This document shows, one piece after another, positions 45,922-55,551 of a stretch of 64,000 nucleotides of DNA (the stretch's first letter is position 1; every line of letters begins with the position of its first letter). The notes beneath the pieces were generated by a model. It ran no database searches and was not told the DNA's origin. It was given only the letters and a program-made list of their open reading frames with translations. The position numbers and the translations under genes are program-made. The stretch is from Rhodococcus jostii RHA1 (GTDB lineage Bacteria; Actinomycetota; Actinomycetes; Mycobacteriales; Mycobacteriaceae): positions 7,740,766 to 7,804,765 of the forward strand of contig NC_008268.1 in assembly GCF_000014565.1 (NCBI RefSeq). Direction: 5' to 3'.

Positions 45922-47941
45922 CGCTTGTCCGCCTCGGCGCAGGGGTCGAAGATCGGCAGCGCTATCACCTTGGCGCCCGGACGAGTTGTTGCGGACCGGG
46001 TCCGGTTCCTCGTCGATGCTGTCCCGCGCAGCGGGCCGCGGTGGGATCGGGGCAGCCGGTGAGCTGGCCTTGGTGCGCGCGGCGACCCGGGGTGAGTTTC
46101 GCCGAGGCCTTTCCCTCACTGTCGGAAGGTCCTTGGTGGGCCCGTTTGAGCAGGTCGGCGACAGCGTCGGCGACTTCTTCTTCGGTCGCGCCCGGTAGGG
46201 CGCGGTGGGTGTGGCCCCAGGCCAGTTCCCCGAACGGTGCTGCGACGCGGTGCAGGTGCCTCCAGAACAGGGTGATCCAGCCGCCCTTCCAGTGGTTGCG
46301 GACCCAGACGCGTGAGAGGTCGTAGGGGTCGTAATGGATCTCCCAGAGATCCCGATGGTCGGTCACGCCGGATCGCTGGTGCCGCAGCGGGTTCAGGGCT
46401 TTGTCGTGGTAGGTGCGATGGCTGATCTTCACGCCGTAGGCGTTGACCGCCCGCCAGGTCGCGGGCAGCAGTTCGACGTAGTCGTCCGCCGACAGTGCGA
46501 CCGGGACATAGCCTGCGGTTTCGATGAGCGCGGCGTATTTCTCGTTCGGGCTGAACATCCGTCCCGGATGGACGGGGTCGCCGAGCCCGTCGTGGGGCCG
46601 GTTCTGCCAGGCTGCCACGAGCCACTCGTCCAGCAGCTCCTGCAACTCCGTCACCGACCACACCGCTTGCTGCTCGACGTGGCGGCCCCGGCGTTCGGCG
46701 TTGAATCCGGTGTAGCCCGCGACGAACTGGGCGAACAGCGTGCCGACCGAGCCGAGCATCCGCTCGATATGCCCCTTTTCCCAGCCGGATGCGTCGTGGA
46801 CGGGCTGGAAGTTGATGCCCAGGAAGTTGCAGGAGGCCCGGAAGTTGCGGGAGATGAACACCTTTCCCTGGTCGACCACGATCGTCTCGGGAATGACGAC
46901 CGGCCGGGCCGCGGCGTGCTGCATACGGGCATCGATGTCCAGCAGCCGCTCGAACGGCAGCGCCGACCGCGACATCGCCAGCGCCTGCGACCAGCCCGGC
47001 CGCATCGGTTCAGGCGTGACGGTGCGGGCCAGCAACACGCTCACGTCCACCGACTTGGTCGTCGGAGGCAACACCGCCGCGGTCACGGTCCTGGTCGCGA
47101 CATCGATCATGCCGGTCAAATCGATCCGGCCCGTAACGCCGTCGTCCAGGCGGACCAGCACGTCCAGCGGGGTGCAGTCGATCTGCATCACCTCACCCGG
47201 CGCCCACGCGTCCGCCTCGCCGAACGGCCCGTCCGGGCGGTCGGCCAGCGACCGGCGGGTGCGGGCAGATCCCGTGGTGTGCTTGCCCACCGCCAGCTTC
47301 TCCAGCAACCGGTAAAGACTGCGCAGCGACGGCAACCGAACGGCCCCCCGGACCGTGGGCGGCCTCCAGGATCTGGCCGGTCCGCCAGAACAGGTAGGTG
47401 GCCGTGCGGGAGGACTCCTGCGTCGCCTCGGCGATCGCTTGTTGCAGCGCCTCCACCACCAGCGGATCGGCCCGCCCGTGCGCGGTGACGGGCTTGTCGA
47501 TCCGATGATCGCGCTCGCGGTCACCGGACGACCGGCCCCGGTCAGCTCCGCGGCCTTGGCCTGCTCGCGGCGGGTCAGCGACACCCGCTCCGGGTCGTAC
47601 TCCCGTTTCGGCCTGGTCCCCGCCGGGGCCTGCGGCGGCACCCCGCGCAACACCTCGACGATGTGCTGTTCCCACCACAACGCCTCCGCCGCCACAGCTT
47701 CCGGCACACCGTCCAACAGCGTGGACGGGGGAACCGGAGCCTGCGCCGGCGCACTCACCGCCTCGAAGTCTCCGGCCGCCAATAAGTCGGTCAGGCCAAC
47801 CTCGGCGACTTGACCGCCGGTGTCCGCCAGCTGTATTCGTGTTCCCGACACCGCGATCACCGTGTGCAACGTTCCCGCCAGCCGCACGCGATCACCGATC
47901 GACAACCGCGCAGGCCGCCGAGGCGCAGATCCCCCGCTCAC
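45915..47941 (-). pseudogene. tniA: TniA-like DDE transposase with frameshifts
   Basis: From GTG 47941 the N-terminal domain begins VSGGSAPRRPARLSIGDRV. The DDE catalytic domain is readable: Asp in MQIDCTPLDVLV, Asp in VVDQGKVFISRNF and Glu in GHIERMLGSVGTLF. Between ~47510 and ~47345 two compensating frameshifts remove the proper reading (the lost segment is RADPLVVEALQQAIAEATQE in another frame). A further shift near the end displaces the true C-terminus, IFDPCAEADKRW, whose stop overlaps the tniB start. It belongs to the Mu/Tn5053-type transposases. Confidence 0.85.
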
Positions 47942-48683
47942 CGAGCACCACCGACCGAACCCACAGTCGCCACCAGAGTGGTCGGGCCCAGCCTGGCGGC
48001 CGCCAGATCGGCCACCAGCTCCTGCTGCCACATCAGGTGAAACAGTCCTGGCAGCACCGCGATCCGGTCTCCGGCACGCTCGGCGGTCGCCAGCAGCGGC
48101 GCCGGTGACGCGAACACCTCCCGCAGCCGCTGCCCGATCTCGGCCCGGCCGGCGCACCGCGGATGCCGGTAGCGTGCCAGCCACCGCACGTTCCCCGCCA
48201 GCATCGGATCCAGCACCCCACTCGCCGATATCGCCAGCCGACCACCTGCTCACACGCCTGCGCCGTGACCGTGAACGCTTCGGCGTCCCTCGGCTCGATC
48301 GCGTCATCGGCGCGGACATCGATCACCACACCCGACCCGTCGACCACGCGAGCGAAATAGTCCGGGGCATGGCGGCGCTGGCGTCTGCCATCGCTCCAGT
48401 GCAGCCAGAACGGCTGCGACGCGATACCGACGACGTCCCGATCGAAATCGAGCGCGCGGACACGATCGCGCTCCAGCCAGGACTCGTAACCCACATGGTG
48501 GCCGGTTGTCACCGACCACCACCACCCGGGGAAATGACCGAGCCCACGCGACCAGCGGAACGTCCGCACCGGCGCGGCCTGCTCCAGCGTCAAGTGACCG
48601 CACTGCCCCAGCCGCACGAATCGATCCCCGCCCACTGCATCGCGCAGCCCCAGCGTGAACCCGAAATCGTCGGTCCGGAACAC
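47938..48683 (-). pseudogene. TnsA-like endonuclease with a frameshift
   Basis: From about GTG 48683 the frame gives a TnsA-like N-terminus: FRWSRGLGHFPGWWWS, then GHHVGYESWLERDRVRALDFD. The PD-(D/E)xK core follows (HAPDYFARV, VVIDVRADD). The canonical Lys of the xK step is replaced in the VRAD context. Near 48220 the frame shifts; the C-terminus continues as WLARYRHPRCAGRAEIGQRL and ends at 47938, overlapping the tniA start. TnsA-type nucleases cut the 5' strand in cut-and-paste transposition. Confidence 0.75.
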
Positions 48684-48715
48684 GATCCAGCGCCAGCACA
48701 GCGTCGCCCACCTGA

Positions 48716-49340
48716 TCAGCGCTCGCTCAGCCGTTCCTCCGCAGCCCGGGCGATCGTGTCGCCGAGTGCCTTCCCTGGGGCGCTCGCGGAGTCGGGAATC
48801 ATGATGTCGACCGCGCGCCCGTCGGGGTGATCCGGGGTGACGTCGCCGGTGGGGCGCCATCCGCCGAGGGTGGTGATCTCGGGGAAGGCCGCCGCGATTG
48901 TGCGCATGATGCGGATCGAGTCGATCTGCATGTGCGCTTGGCTGCCTTTGTCGGCGGGCAGCGGCGGTAGCTCTTCGTCGGTGGAACGAACTCGGCTTCG
49001 GAGGTCGTGCGGTGTTTGCGGCGTCGCTGCGGACCGGCGGGTTCGTCGCTGCGGGCCGGCGGGTTCGTCGACGACGGGTGGTTCGGTGGGAGGGGGGTGC
49101 CGCGGGTGTCCTGGGCGGTTCGACGGGCGGCGGGCTGGCCCCGGGCCCCGGGCCCCGGGCCCCGGGGATCGGGGATCGGGGGCCGGGCTGGGTGTTGTGG
49201 TGCCGGTTCGGCCGGCGGGGTCGTGGGGGCGTTGCGCATCGCCGCGGCGCGGGAGGGAGGCGGGGCTTCCGGCGGCAGGACCGGCGGCTGCGGCTCGTCG
49301 AAGTTCGGGTCGAGCACCGGCGGCGATGTCCTTGTTCGGG
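48716..49340 (-). pseudogene. Truncated cell-wall-hydrolase-like gene
   Basis: The readable C-terminal half (MQIDSIRIMRTIAAAFPEIT, then GWRPTGDVTPDHPDGRAVDI and APGKALGDTIARA) matches a domain of actinobacterial secreted hydrolases with an SAHPDGRAVDIMIP-like motif. It is preceded, in another frame, by a long Pro-rich linker. After IARA the expected continuation is lost where the transposon-like genes begin, so this gene was probably cut by the element. It marks the right border region of the module. Confidence 0.6.
49137..49167. repeat. GGCCCCG heptamer, four tandem copies
   Basis: Four exact copies of GGCCCCG, followed by GGGGATC-type partial repeats to about 49182. They lie in the Pro-rich linker of the hydrolase-like remnant. 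Confidence 0.85.
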
Positions 49341-50300
49341 CTGATCGGATTTCACCGTCGATCTTCGGTAGTGGACAGGTCGAGCACCGGCGGGCCGGGG
49401 CCGGGGCGCTCTGTCCGGGTCTGAGGCGGTCGTGGTGCCACCACGTCGTTCCATGCCGCGATGAACACGGAAAGTGCGGGGGTCGGTCGGCGTTGATGTA
49501 TCGGTGATCGTGGTGGTGAGAGAGACGGTGAGCGTGAGCATCACGGCCAGTGGTGTGAAGCCCGGAGGGACGTCGATGATCATGCGGGCGACGACGAAGG
49601 CCGTGACCGCGATCGTTGCATTCACCCCGACGGCGGAGTACCGGATGCGAGTCGGGGGAGGGTTCTGCCCGCGGGGGCCGAGGTAGTGCGCGTCTACGCG
49701 GGTAGAGCGGGTCGGTCGGCGTTTACGTGCTCACTCCCTTCGAGGATGTGTTCGCAAGGGACGAGCACGCGTGAGACGTCGACGCCGAAGAGGCTGAGGG
49801 AAAAGGTTCCGAGCCCGTTCATTGTGTTCTGGCTACCGGCGAGCACGAAGAAGGTGATCGCGGCGACAGATCGGTCCGCCGACGGTCGGCACCTTCGAGA
49901 AGTTGCTTGTGGCGGGCTCCGAGTGTGATCGCGCAGGCAACCAGCGGGGAAGATCACCGGCGAAGACGTTGTCGCCGATCCAGTCCTCGAGGTTGTTGGT
50001 GTTCACCTCGGTTTCCGGAGCAAGAAAGTGATCACCGATGTGGGGGTGTGTGGGTGAAGCGAGTGCGGCGTCGACGACGGTGGACGCAACACAGATGGGG
50101 TTCTTCTCGGGTCGGATCTGGCGAGAGCACTTGAAATGTGGTGCGGGCGACGTGAAGAAAGATCGCGTGCCGACGTCAACGGGGTATGTGGATAGCTTCC
50201 TTGGGCGAAGGCGCAGCGGTGGTCGTCGGCGCAGCGGGGGTGCGTGCTTTTCGGCCATCTGGTGACCCACGCATGGGCTGGGCGCGGGCATCGGTTGCGT
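49341..50300 (-). pseudogene. Hydrophobic and soluble gene remnants, unrecognised
   Basis: Two hydrophobic fragments on the minus strand are coherent: MNATIAVTAFVVARMIIDVP at about 49625 and AAITFFVLAGSQNTMNGLGT at about 49850. A third fragment further upstream reads APETEVNTNNLEDWIGDNVF. They are in different frames and could be pieces of a membrane protein of a conjugation system, but no family was recognised. Both hydrophobic fragments are followed by a NADRP-like sequence (GTCGGTCGGCGTT on the plus strand), suggesting an old partial duplication. Confidence 0.35.
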
Positions 50301-50668
50301 GGGCGGTGAGGGTGTCGCGCGTGGACCTCTGACGGGTGGTGGGTGGTTCGGTGTGCGCTTGACCCCCTCTCGGTCAGAGATCGGGGCCCGCCGAGCACCG
50401 CAACGGGCCGCCCGGTGGGGTGGTGCCCGGAGAACCCGGCGGAGCAACGGTGGCGGCAGGGCCGTGGAAGCGCGAAATTCAGCGCTGCAATGTGGTGCCG
50501 GACCGCCCGTGTTCAGGCGCACACGAGTGCGCGTCTTATTGCCCTCGAAATGGGGATCGAACAGGTGGTGCTGCGGCACCGATCGGAGGGTGCTCTGTCG
50601 TGGCATGAGAACGGGCGTCCGAATCGAGCGTCCGGAAAAGCGGGGGAACCCCACCCCCTTCGGGGGTC

Positions 50669-50701
50669 ACTCCCCCCGGCCCTTCGGGCCTAGGGGGGAG
50701 T
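50669..50701. terminator. Long compound hairpin
   Basis: ACTCCCCCC (50669-50677) pairs with GGGGGGAGT (50693-50701); an inner GGCCC/GGGCC stem encloses TTC. A second smaller hairpin (CCCCTTCGGGG) precedes it. This is a strong terminator-like structure without a clear upstream gene. Confidence 0.6.
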
Positions 50702-50963
50702 GTACTACTAGAAATTGCGCCGCGCCAACCTATTTCGGGACGCCCCATGTCACACGCCTGCGGCGGTGCTGTGTCGACCGCGCAGCGGGGCGCCGGTTCG
50801 GCGCGCCCTTCGTGGACTCGCCGCGCCGGCATCGGGACCGCGTCGACCGCCGCACCGACCCTGCCGGTATCGCTCGCGGAGAGGCGTCTCACACGCGTGC
50901 TCGGACGTGCTCGCCGCAGCGGTCGAATCACCGTCGAAACGCCCGGAACTCGACCGCTCATTC

Positions 50964-51034
50964 GACCGCTGATTCGAGCGCTCTGCGACGGGGGTCCGTG
51001 ACCGCTGATTCGAGCGCTCTGCGACGGGGGTCCG
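50964..51034. repeat. 36-bp tandem duplication
   Basis: GACCGCTGATTCGAGCGCTC... is repeated almost completely with a period of 36 bases. Confidence 0.85.
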
Positions 51035-51380
51035 CGACTGCTGTTCGGAGCGCTGCGGCGGGCGGGTCCGCGGCCGCACCCGCACCGTTCCGGCACCGTG
51101 CGGCGAACACCGCCGACACAGCGAACGAGTCCCCTGGATGCCTGCTTCGCCACGGCGTGCGATGCGGCACACACCGGGTCTCGGTGAGCGGCGCGCGGAC
51201 CGCTGGGGTCCGGGGGTCGCCGGGATGCTCTACGTGGGGCACCGACAGGCTCGGGACGATTCGTCGAACGCGCCGCTCGGAAGTTATCCACATACCCCGT
51301 TGAACCCGGCGCGCGTTTGTTGCCACAGTGCTCCCGCATCACTCCCGCAGTGGTGTCGGGCCGAGCGAAAGGAGCCCGCG

Positions 51381-52730
51381 GTGAACGCACGTCGTGACCC
51401 GGTCGAGGACTGGGTGGTTCAGCAGTACCGCGAGATCTTCGGCGACTGCGACACCGCACGCGCAGGCACGCAGGTCGATTCGGCCGCCCGACCGGGCGCG
51501 CATCGGCCGGTTCACCCCCACCTCACCGATCGCTGGGGCCGGCGCCGCCGCGGCGGTGTACGCGCCACGGCTGCTGCCGGCCGTCGACGGCAACGAGACC
51601 GCGACCGACGTCCCTCACCCAGCTGCACGGCTACCAGTGGCCCGTTGCTCGCTGGCGCTGCCGCACTGTGCGCGCTCGATGTGTCCCGCTACCGCGCGCA
51701 CAAGTCGACTCGGATGCTCGAATCCGTGGTGCGTCAGACCACCGGTCACCGTCGCCGGAAGGTCATCGTGTCACTGGCTCCCCGGCGACGGACCGTCTGC
51801 CGGGCGGCGATCACACTGCACCCCGGCACCGTGATCCGGCCGAAGGCGTTTTCACGAGCTGACCCGGGCAATCGAGGAGGCATTCGCTGGCCGCGGCAAG
51901 TGGGAGGTCCGCGTCGAGCATGAGGGGCACAGGAATCGAATCCTCATCACCCGCGCCGAAGTCATCCCCGACACTCGCTCCGCGCGGCACAAGGCGCTGC
52001 AGGCGGCGCTCGATGCCGGCGCAATCCTCAAGGACGCGAGGGTCACCGTCGACTCGGTCGACGAGTACGGCGTCGAGAACGGCTCGAGAACGGCGTCGAG
52101 AGCACGTTCGAGCCGTCGATGAACTCCGGTGCCCGCGGCTTCCAAGCGAAGGTCGACGAAGCCCTGGCATCTCTTGCGGGCGTGCACGAGTCCGGCCGGA
52201 CCTGGACCACGGAGTGGACCCCTTCGCAGGGCCCCCCTGGTGATGCGGCTCGTGGCTGCGGTGCCGACCGGGGTGGAGTACCCGTTCGCCCTGGTCGGCG
52301 CGGACCTGCGGCACCTGCCGTATGCGACCGGCGCGGCGGACCTGACGATGTTCTGGGATGTGTCGACGCGTTCGAACCGGCCGCATTGCGTGATCGTGGG
52401 CCCGACCGGCGGTGGCAAGGGGTTCGTGATCCGCACGGTTGCTGACCGAGGCGGTGCGCCGTGGCATCCCGTTCGTCGGTGTCGATCCGAAGATGATCGA
52501 ACTCGACGGCACTCGAGGGTTACCCCGGTTGTGGCGCGATGGTGTAGGACGCGCTCCGCGCGGCAATGTTCGTGCGTGCGCTGCACACCGAGATGATGGC
52601 CCGCAACGCCTACATTCACCACAAGAAGATCGAGGGCTCGCAGCTACCGCTGATGATCGCGGTCCTCGACGAGTTCTTCATTCTCTCCGGCAAGTGGCAG
52701 CGGCTGGCGAAGACGGGTGACGACGCGACC
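51381..52730 (+). pseudogene. FtsK/SpoIIIE-type conjugative DNA translocase, multiply frameshifted
   Basis: Starts at GTG 51381 behind GAAAGGAG with NARRDPVEDWVVQQYREIFG. Coherent segments follow in alternating frames: HKSTRMLESVVRQTTGHRRR, AIEEAFAGRGKWEVRVEHEG, FEPSMNSGARGFQAKVDEAL, the Walker A region (CVIVGPTGGGKGFVIRT), FVGVDPKMIELDG, MFVRALHTEMMARNAYIHHK and the Walker B region (LPLMIAVLDEFFILSGKWQR). Together they are one TraB/TraSA-type translocase, which actinobacterial plasmids use to move double-stranded DNA. At least five frameshifts and one internal TAG occur. One shift is an exact 11-bp tandem duplication at 52073-52094. The C-terminus is replaced by repeats. Confidence 0.82.
52073..52094. 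repeat. 11-bp tandem duplication causing a frameshift
   Basis: TCGAGAACGGC occurs twice in a row. Removing one copy restores VENGVESTFEPSMNS in the translocase reading frame. Confidence 0.92.
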
Positions 52731-52830
52731 CGAGAGCAACCCGAGAGCGACTCGAGGAACTCGACCCGAGAGCGGAGAGCGACCCGAGAGTGACTCGAGA
52801 GCGACTCGAGGAACTCGACCCGCTCGGGGC
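52723..52830. repeat. Degenerate GACTCGAG/CCGAGAG repeat tract
   Basis: Two copies of a ~26-base unit (GAGAGCGACTCGAGGAACTC...) and several shorter CGACCCGAGAG units replace the C-terminus of the FtsK-type remnant. Confidence 0.75.
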
Positions 52831-53007
52831 GTGGGCCGCGTGCTCGGTGTCCAGGCGTTCCGGACGCTTCTCTGTTCGGCGGCGCCAGCGGTAACCCTCG
52901 TGACAACCCCCGGGCGCCCGCACCGCGGGTGCGGTGCCGGGGGCCGGCCAAGCGACTACCGACTAAAAGCCCGGGGAATGCGTGGCCCTTCGGGTGGCCG
53001 CCCATAC

Positions 53008-53461
53008 GTGAAGACCGCAGCCGCGTTGGGCATCACCGCCGCCTGCGTTGCCGCCGTGGGGGTGGCGAACGACCCGATGGGCGAGGGCAATCCCGATCCG
53101 GCTCAGGCTGCGATGACGGCCGCCGCTGCGACCGGCGAGAACGGACTGCCCCCGCTCAACCTGCCCGAACCTGAAAGGGTCGAGGAACCGGAGGCCCGCT
53201 GCGGTCGGCGACCTTCGCTGCTCCGGGAGGGCAGTTCGTCATCGCGACCGGTGACAATCGGTGTTTCGCCGCTTCGGAGAGCACCGTGCTCGCTTTCGGG
53301 GCCGGGAGCATCGCGTCGTTGACGCGTTCGGGCGTCTCGATCGGCGATGCTCCACCGGACTCTGGTTGGTCCAAAACCGTTGATCTGGTTCGTATTCTGG
53401 TGCTGGAGCTGGGGTTCTCCGTGGGGTGGTGGGGTCGTCGGGATGCCGCGTTGGACGCGCT
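53008..53461 (+). pseudogene. Secreted or membrane-anchored hypothetical protein, frameshifted
   Basis: From GTG 53008 a hydrophobic signal/anchor (VKTAAALGITAACVAAVGVA) leads to a Pro/Glu-rich segment ENGLPPLNLPEPERVEE. A shift near 53195 moves the coherent frame to RSATFAAPGGQFVIATGDNR, then FGAGSIASLTRSGVSIGDAP. Function unknown. A fragment with a similar TxxxGLPxLNL motif occurs at about 58545-58620. Confidence 0.5.
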
Positions 53462-53463
53462 CG

Positions 53464-53832
53464 TTACCGGGCGGAGCTCAGGTGCAGGGCGTCGGCGGTG
53501 GCCGGTGTCGCGTGCCGGGGCGCGAGGGGTCGGTGCTCGCGGCGGCGAGCTCGGTTGGTGTGTCGTTTGCGGTCGTTTTCGGTCATGCCGCCCCAGATTC
53601 CGTACGGTTCGCCCGTCGTCAGGGCGTGCTCGCGGCACTGGGTGAGTACGGGGCAGTCCTGGCAGATCTGCCGGGCCCGTGATTCGCGGTGACTTCGGGC
53701 GATGCCGCGTTCATTGTCGGGGGAGAAGAACATCGACGGTTCGATACCGCGGCACGCGGCGCTGTCCCGCCACCCTTCGGGTCCGCTCAGGACCTGGTGG
53801 GTCGGCGTGGATGGGGTTCGGGCGGGGAGCAA
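53464..53832 (-). CDS. WhiB-family Fe-S transcriptional regulator
   Basis: Encodes 122 residues from TTG 53832, chosen because AAAGGA lies 7 bases upstream and no ATG/GTG gives a sensible length (the open frame runs to 54096). The four cluster cysteines are in SAACRG, ICQDCPVLTQC; the G(I/V)WGG turn is present as GIWGGMTEND, followed by a basic DNA-binding tail (RKRHTNRARRREH). WhiB proteins bind sigma factor region 4 and respond to redox or nitric oxide. It is one of the few intact genes in the degenerate zone. Confidence 0.88.
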   Translation of the reverse strand: MLPARTPSTPTHQVLSGPEGWRDSAACRGIEPSMFFSPDNERGIARSHRESRARQICQDCPVLTQCREHALTTGEPYGIWGGMTENDRKRHTNRARRREHRPLAPRHATPATADALHLSSAR

Positions 53833-55551
53833 GTGCGGTTCCTTTCGTTCCCGAACGGGAGGATCTGTGGGCAGATCCGGACTCCGGAAACTGAATTTCT
53901 GTGTTGTCGATGTGTCGTGGGGTCTCGGTTGCGGCTCGTTCCGGACAACAAACCGGGCACCTTGGTTTGACGGGTAGTGCGGATGGCCTGGTGTCTGCGC
54001 TAGGCGGTCCAGTGTCCAATCCTCGGCGGTGGCGGTGGCGGTGGCGGTGGCGGTGGCGGTGGCGGTGTGGGCCCCATCGGGGTGATGCCGTGTCATGGCT
54101 CCCGCCTCGGGAGGCTTGTGGCTCTTGTGCTGTACGTATGCGACTTTCCCCTGCCGGCCACCCGGGGTGGGATGGAAGATGACGCTCGATCAGTTCGAGG
54201 ACAGCTTTCGGGTGGTGGCCGCTCGCGGCGTCGGCAGGGGCGACTGTCGCCGGTTCGGCGAGGTTGGCGCCAGGAGAATATGCGATCTGCTCTTCGTCGC
54301 CGCGGCGGTTGCCGCGGCCCTTCGCCACAACATCATCGATTGTACGGACATACCGATCACATGGGTTTACAGGAGAACAGCGATTGTTCCGCGAGGCTCA
54401 GGTCACCGTTTGTCAGTCGAGCCGATCCTCGGGTGGCTGGCCGGCTATCCGTCGCTCGACCGGATGCTCGCGACCGAAACCCCGGTCGTGGCTGCCCGCG
54501 ACACCACCGGCGGGCTGCGCGTGAGGTTCGCGCGGACCTTCCGCACCGTATCCCGAGGTGAAGACGGTGCGCCCCCACGGTCGGACACCGCTCGATGATC
54601 GGTGTCCCTCTCGACCTCTACCTCTGAGACCGAAGGGTTGTCCCGTCCCGGGTCGCCGAAGTGCCGATGCCGACCGAGGCTGCGGGTGAAACGCAGTGCC
54701 CGGGCCGGCTGAGGTGAATACCCGATCGGGTGCGGCGGCAGGATGCGCCGGATGGTCCGACGCGTCGACGACAGCATCGGCATCGTGTCGTTCGCCGCCT
54801 GTCCGGTCAATCTGGCTATGGCACAGCACATTCCATGTTCAGTGATGGGATAGTTCCGTCCGGAGGCGCCCCGTGATGTTCATGTCGACGTTGCGGTGAC
54901 CGTCGAACGTCCGCAGGCTGCTCGTGGGAAAAGGTGCACGGCGAGCCGCCGTGCACCCATCCCCGTGCCCCTGGCATTGGTCACCGATGCGATCGGCAGG
55001 CGCCCTCGGTGCGCTGGACCGATGCGCCTGTCGGCTCGAGGAGTGAACCGGTCGGATAGGGGTATCCGATGCGCGTGCTGCCGCGTGGCCTCGGACGGCA
55101 AACCCGCGCGAGAGCCCGGATCCTCCGGCCGCCTGACCCCTTCGGTCGGAGGGTTCCCATCTGGACCTGATCCGCATGCTGATGGAAGCCTTGGGGCAGT
55201 ATCGGATTCGACCGTGCATTTCGCCAACGGCCGCATCCGGCACCTTTGCGCGGACGAACTCATACTTGCCGCCGCCGCCCCACCACCGGCGTATCGCGAG
55301 ATCACCGATTCGCTCAGTGGCGACGATCCGTTCCCCTCGAGGAACTGCCGACGCGGCGTTCCGGTAGCCGGCCCCGGCTGAAGCCGGTCGGCCTCGTAGA
55401 CGGAAATCGAGCGCCGCGCCAACCTCGAAAATCCTTCCTGCCCAAGGATCGTCTCGACAGGACGGCCTCCACGCAAAATCGCCTCCGGGTAGAGCCGGGA
55501 CTATTTGCGTTTTCGGGTCGGTAGATGGTGGTGCCGATGACGAGAGCGCGG
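53833..55551. other. No recognisable gene over 1.7 kb
   Basis: Open frames on both strands (for example plus 54181-54598 and minus 54880-55476) have no family signature and no convincing ribosome binding site. The interval contains the GGCGGT microsatellite. Some frames, such as the minus-strand ERIGDLAIRRWWGGGGKYEF, look protein-like but could not be assigned. Confidence 0.5.
54025..54066. repeat. GGCGGT microsatellite, seven copies
   Basis: Seven exact copies of the hexamer GGCGGT. They lie upstream of whiB on its strand, where they would encode alternating Thr-Ala if translated. Confidence 0.95.

Larger units (their letters stand above)
44290..48683 (-). mobile_element. Degenerate Tn7/Tn5053-like transposition module
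   Basis: Five minus-strand genes stand in the order TnsA-like endonuclease, TniA (DDE transposase), TniB (AAA ATPase), a small HTH/coiled protein and TniQ. Overlapping starts and stops (GTGA, ATGGTGA) show they were one operon. Every gene now carries at least one frameshift. TnsA plus TniA suggest cut-and-paste transposition with target choice by TniQ. Terminal repeats were not found, so the limits are those of the coding remnants. Confidence 0.75.
50301..51380. other. No recognisable gene; repeats and hairpin only
   Basis: Frames are open but Arg/Ala-rich and unsupported. The stretch holds a strong hairpin (50669-50701) and a 36-bp tandem duplication (50964-51034). An FtsK-type remnant begins at its end, after GAAAGGAG. 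Confidence 0.6.

Noticed and set aside
46500..48000. TniA read as a functional transposase because one long frame spans it
   Set aside because: The frame stays open only through compensating shifts; the segment between ~47345 and ~47510 is not TniA-like in that frame.
49137..49167. GGCCCCG repeats as a CRISPR array or origin iterons
   Set aside because: The unit is 7 bases with no spacers and lies in a Pro-rich coding remnant.
48033..49625. 530-residue frame as a single protein
   Set aside because: It merges unrelated stretches; only the TnsA-like part from about 48683 is coherent and its C-terminus is in another frame.
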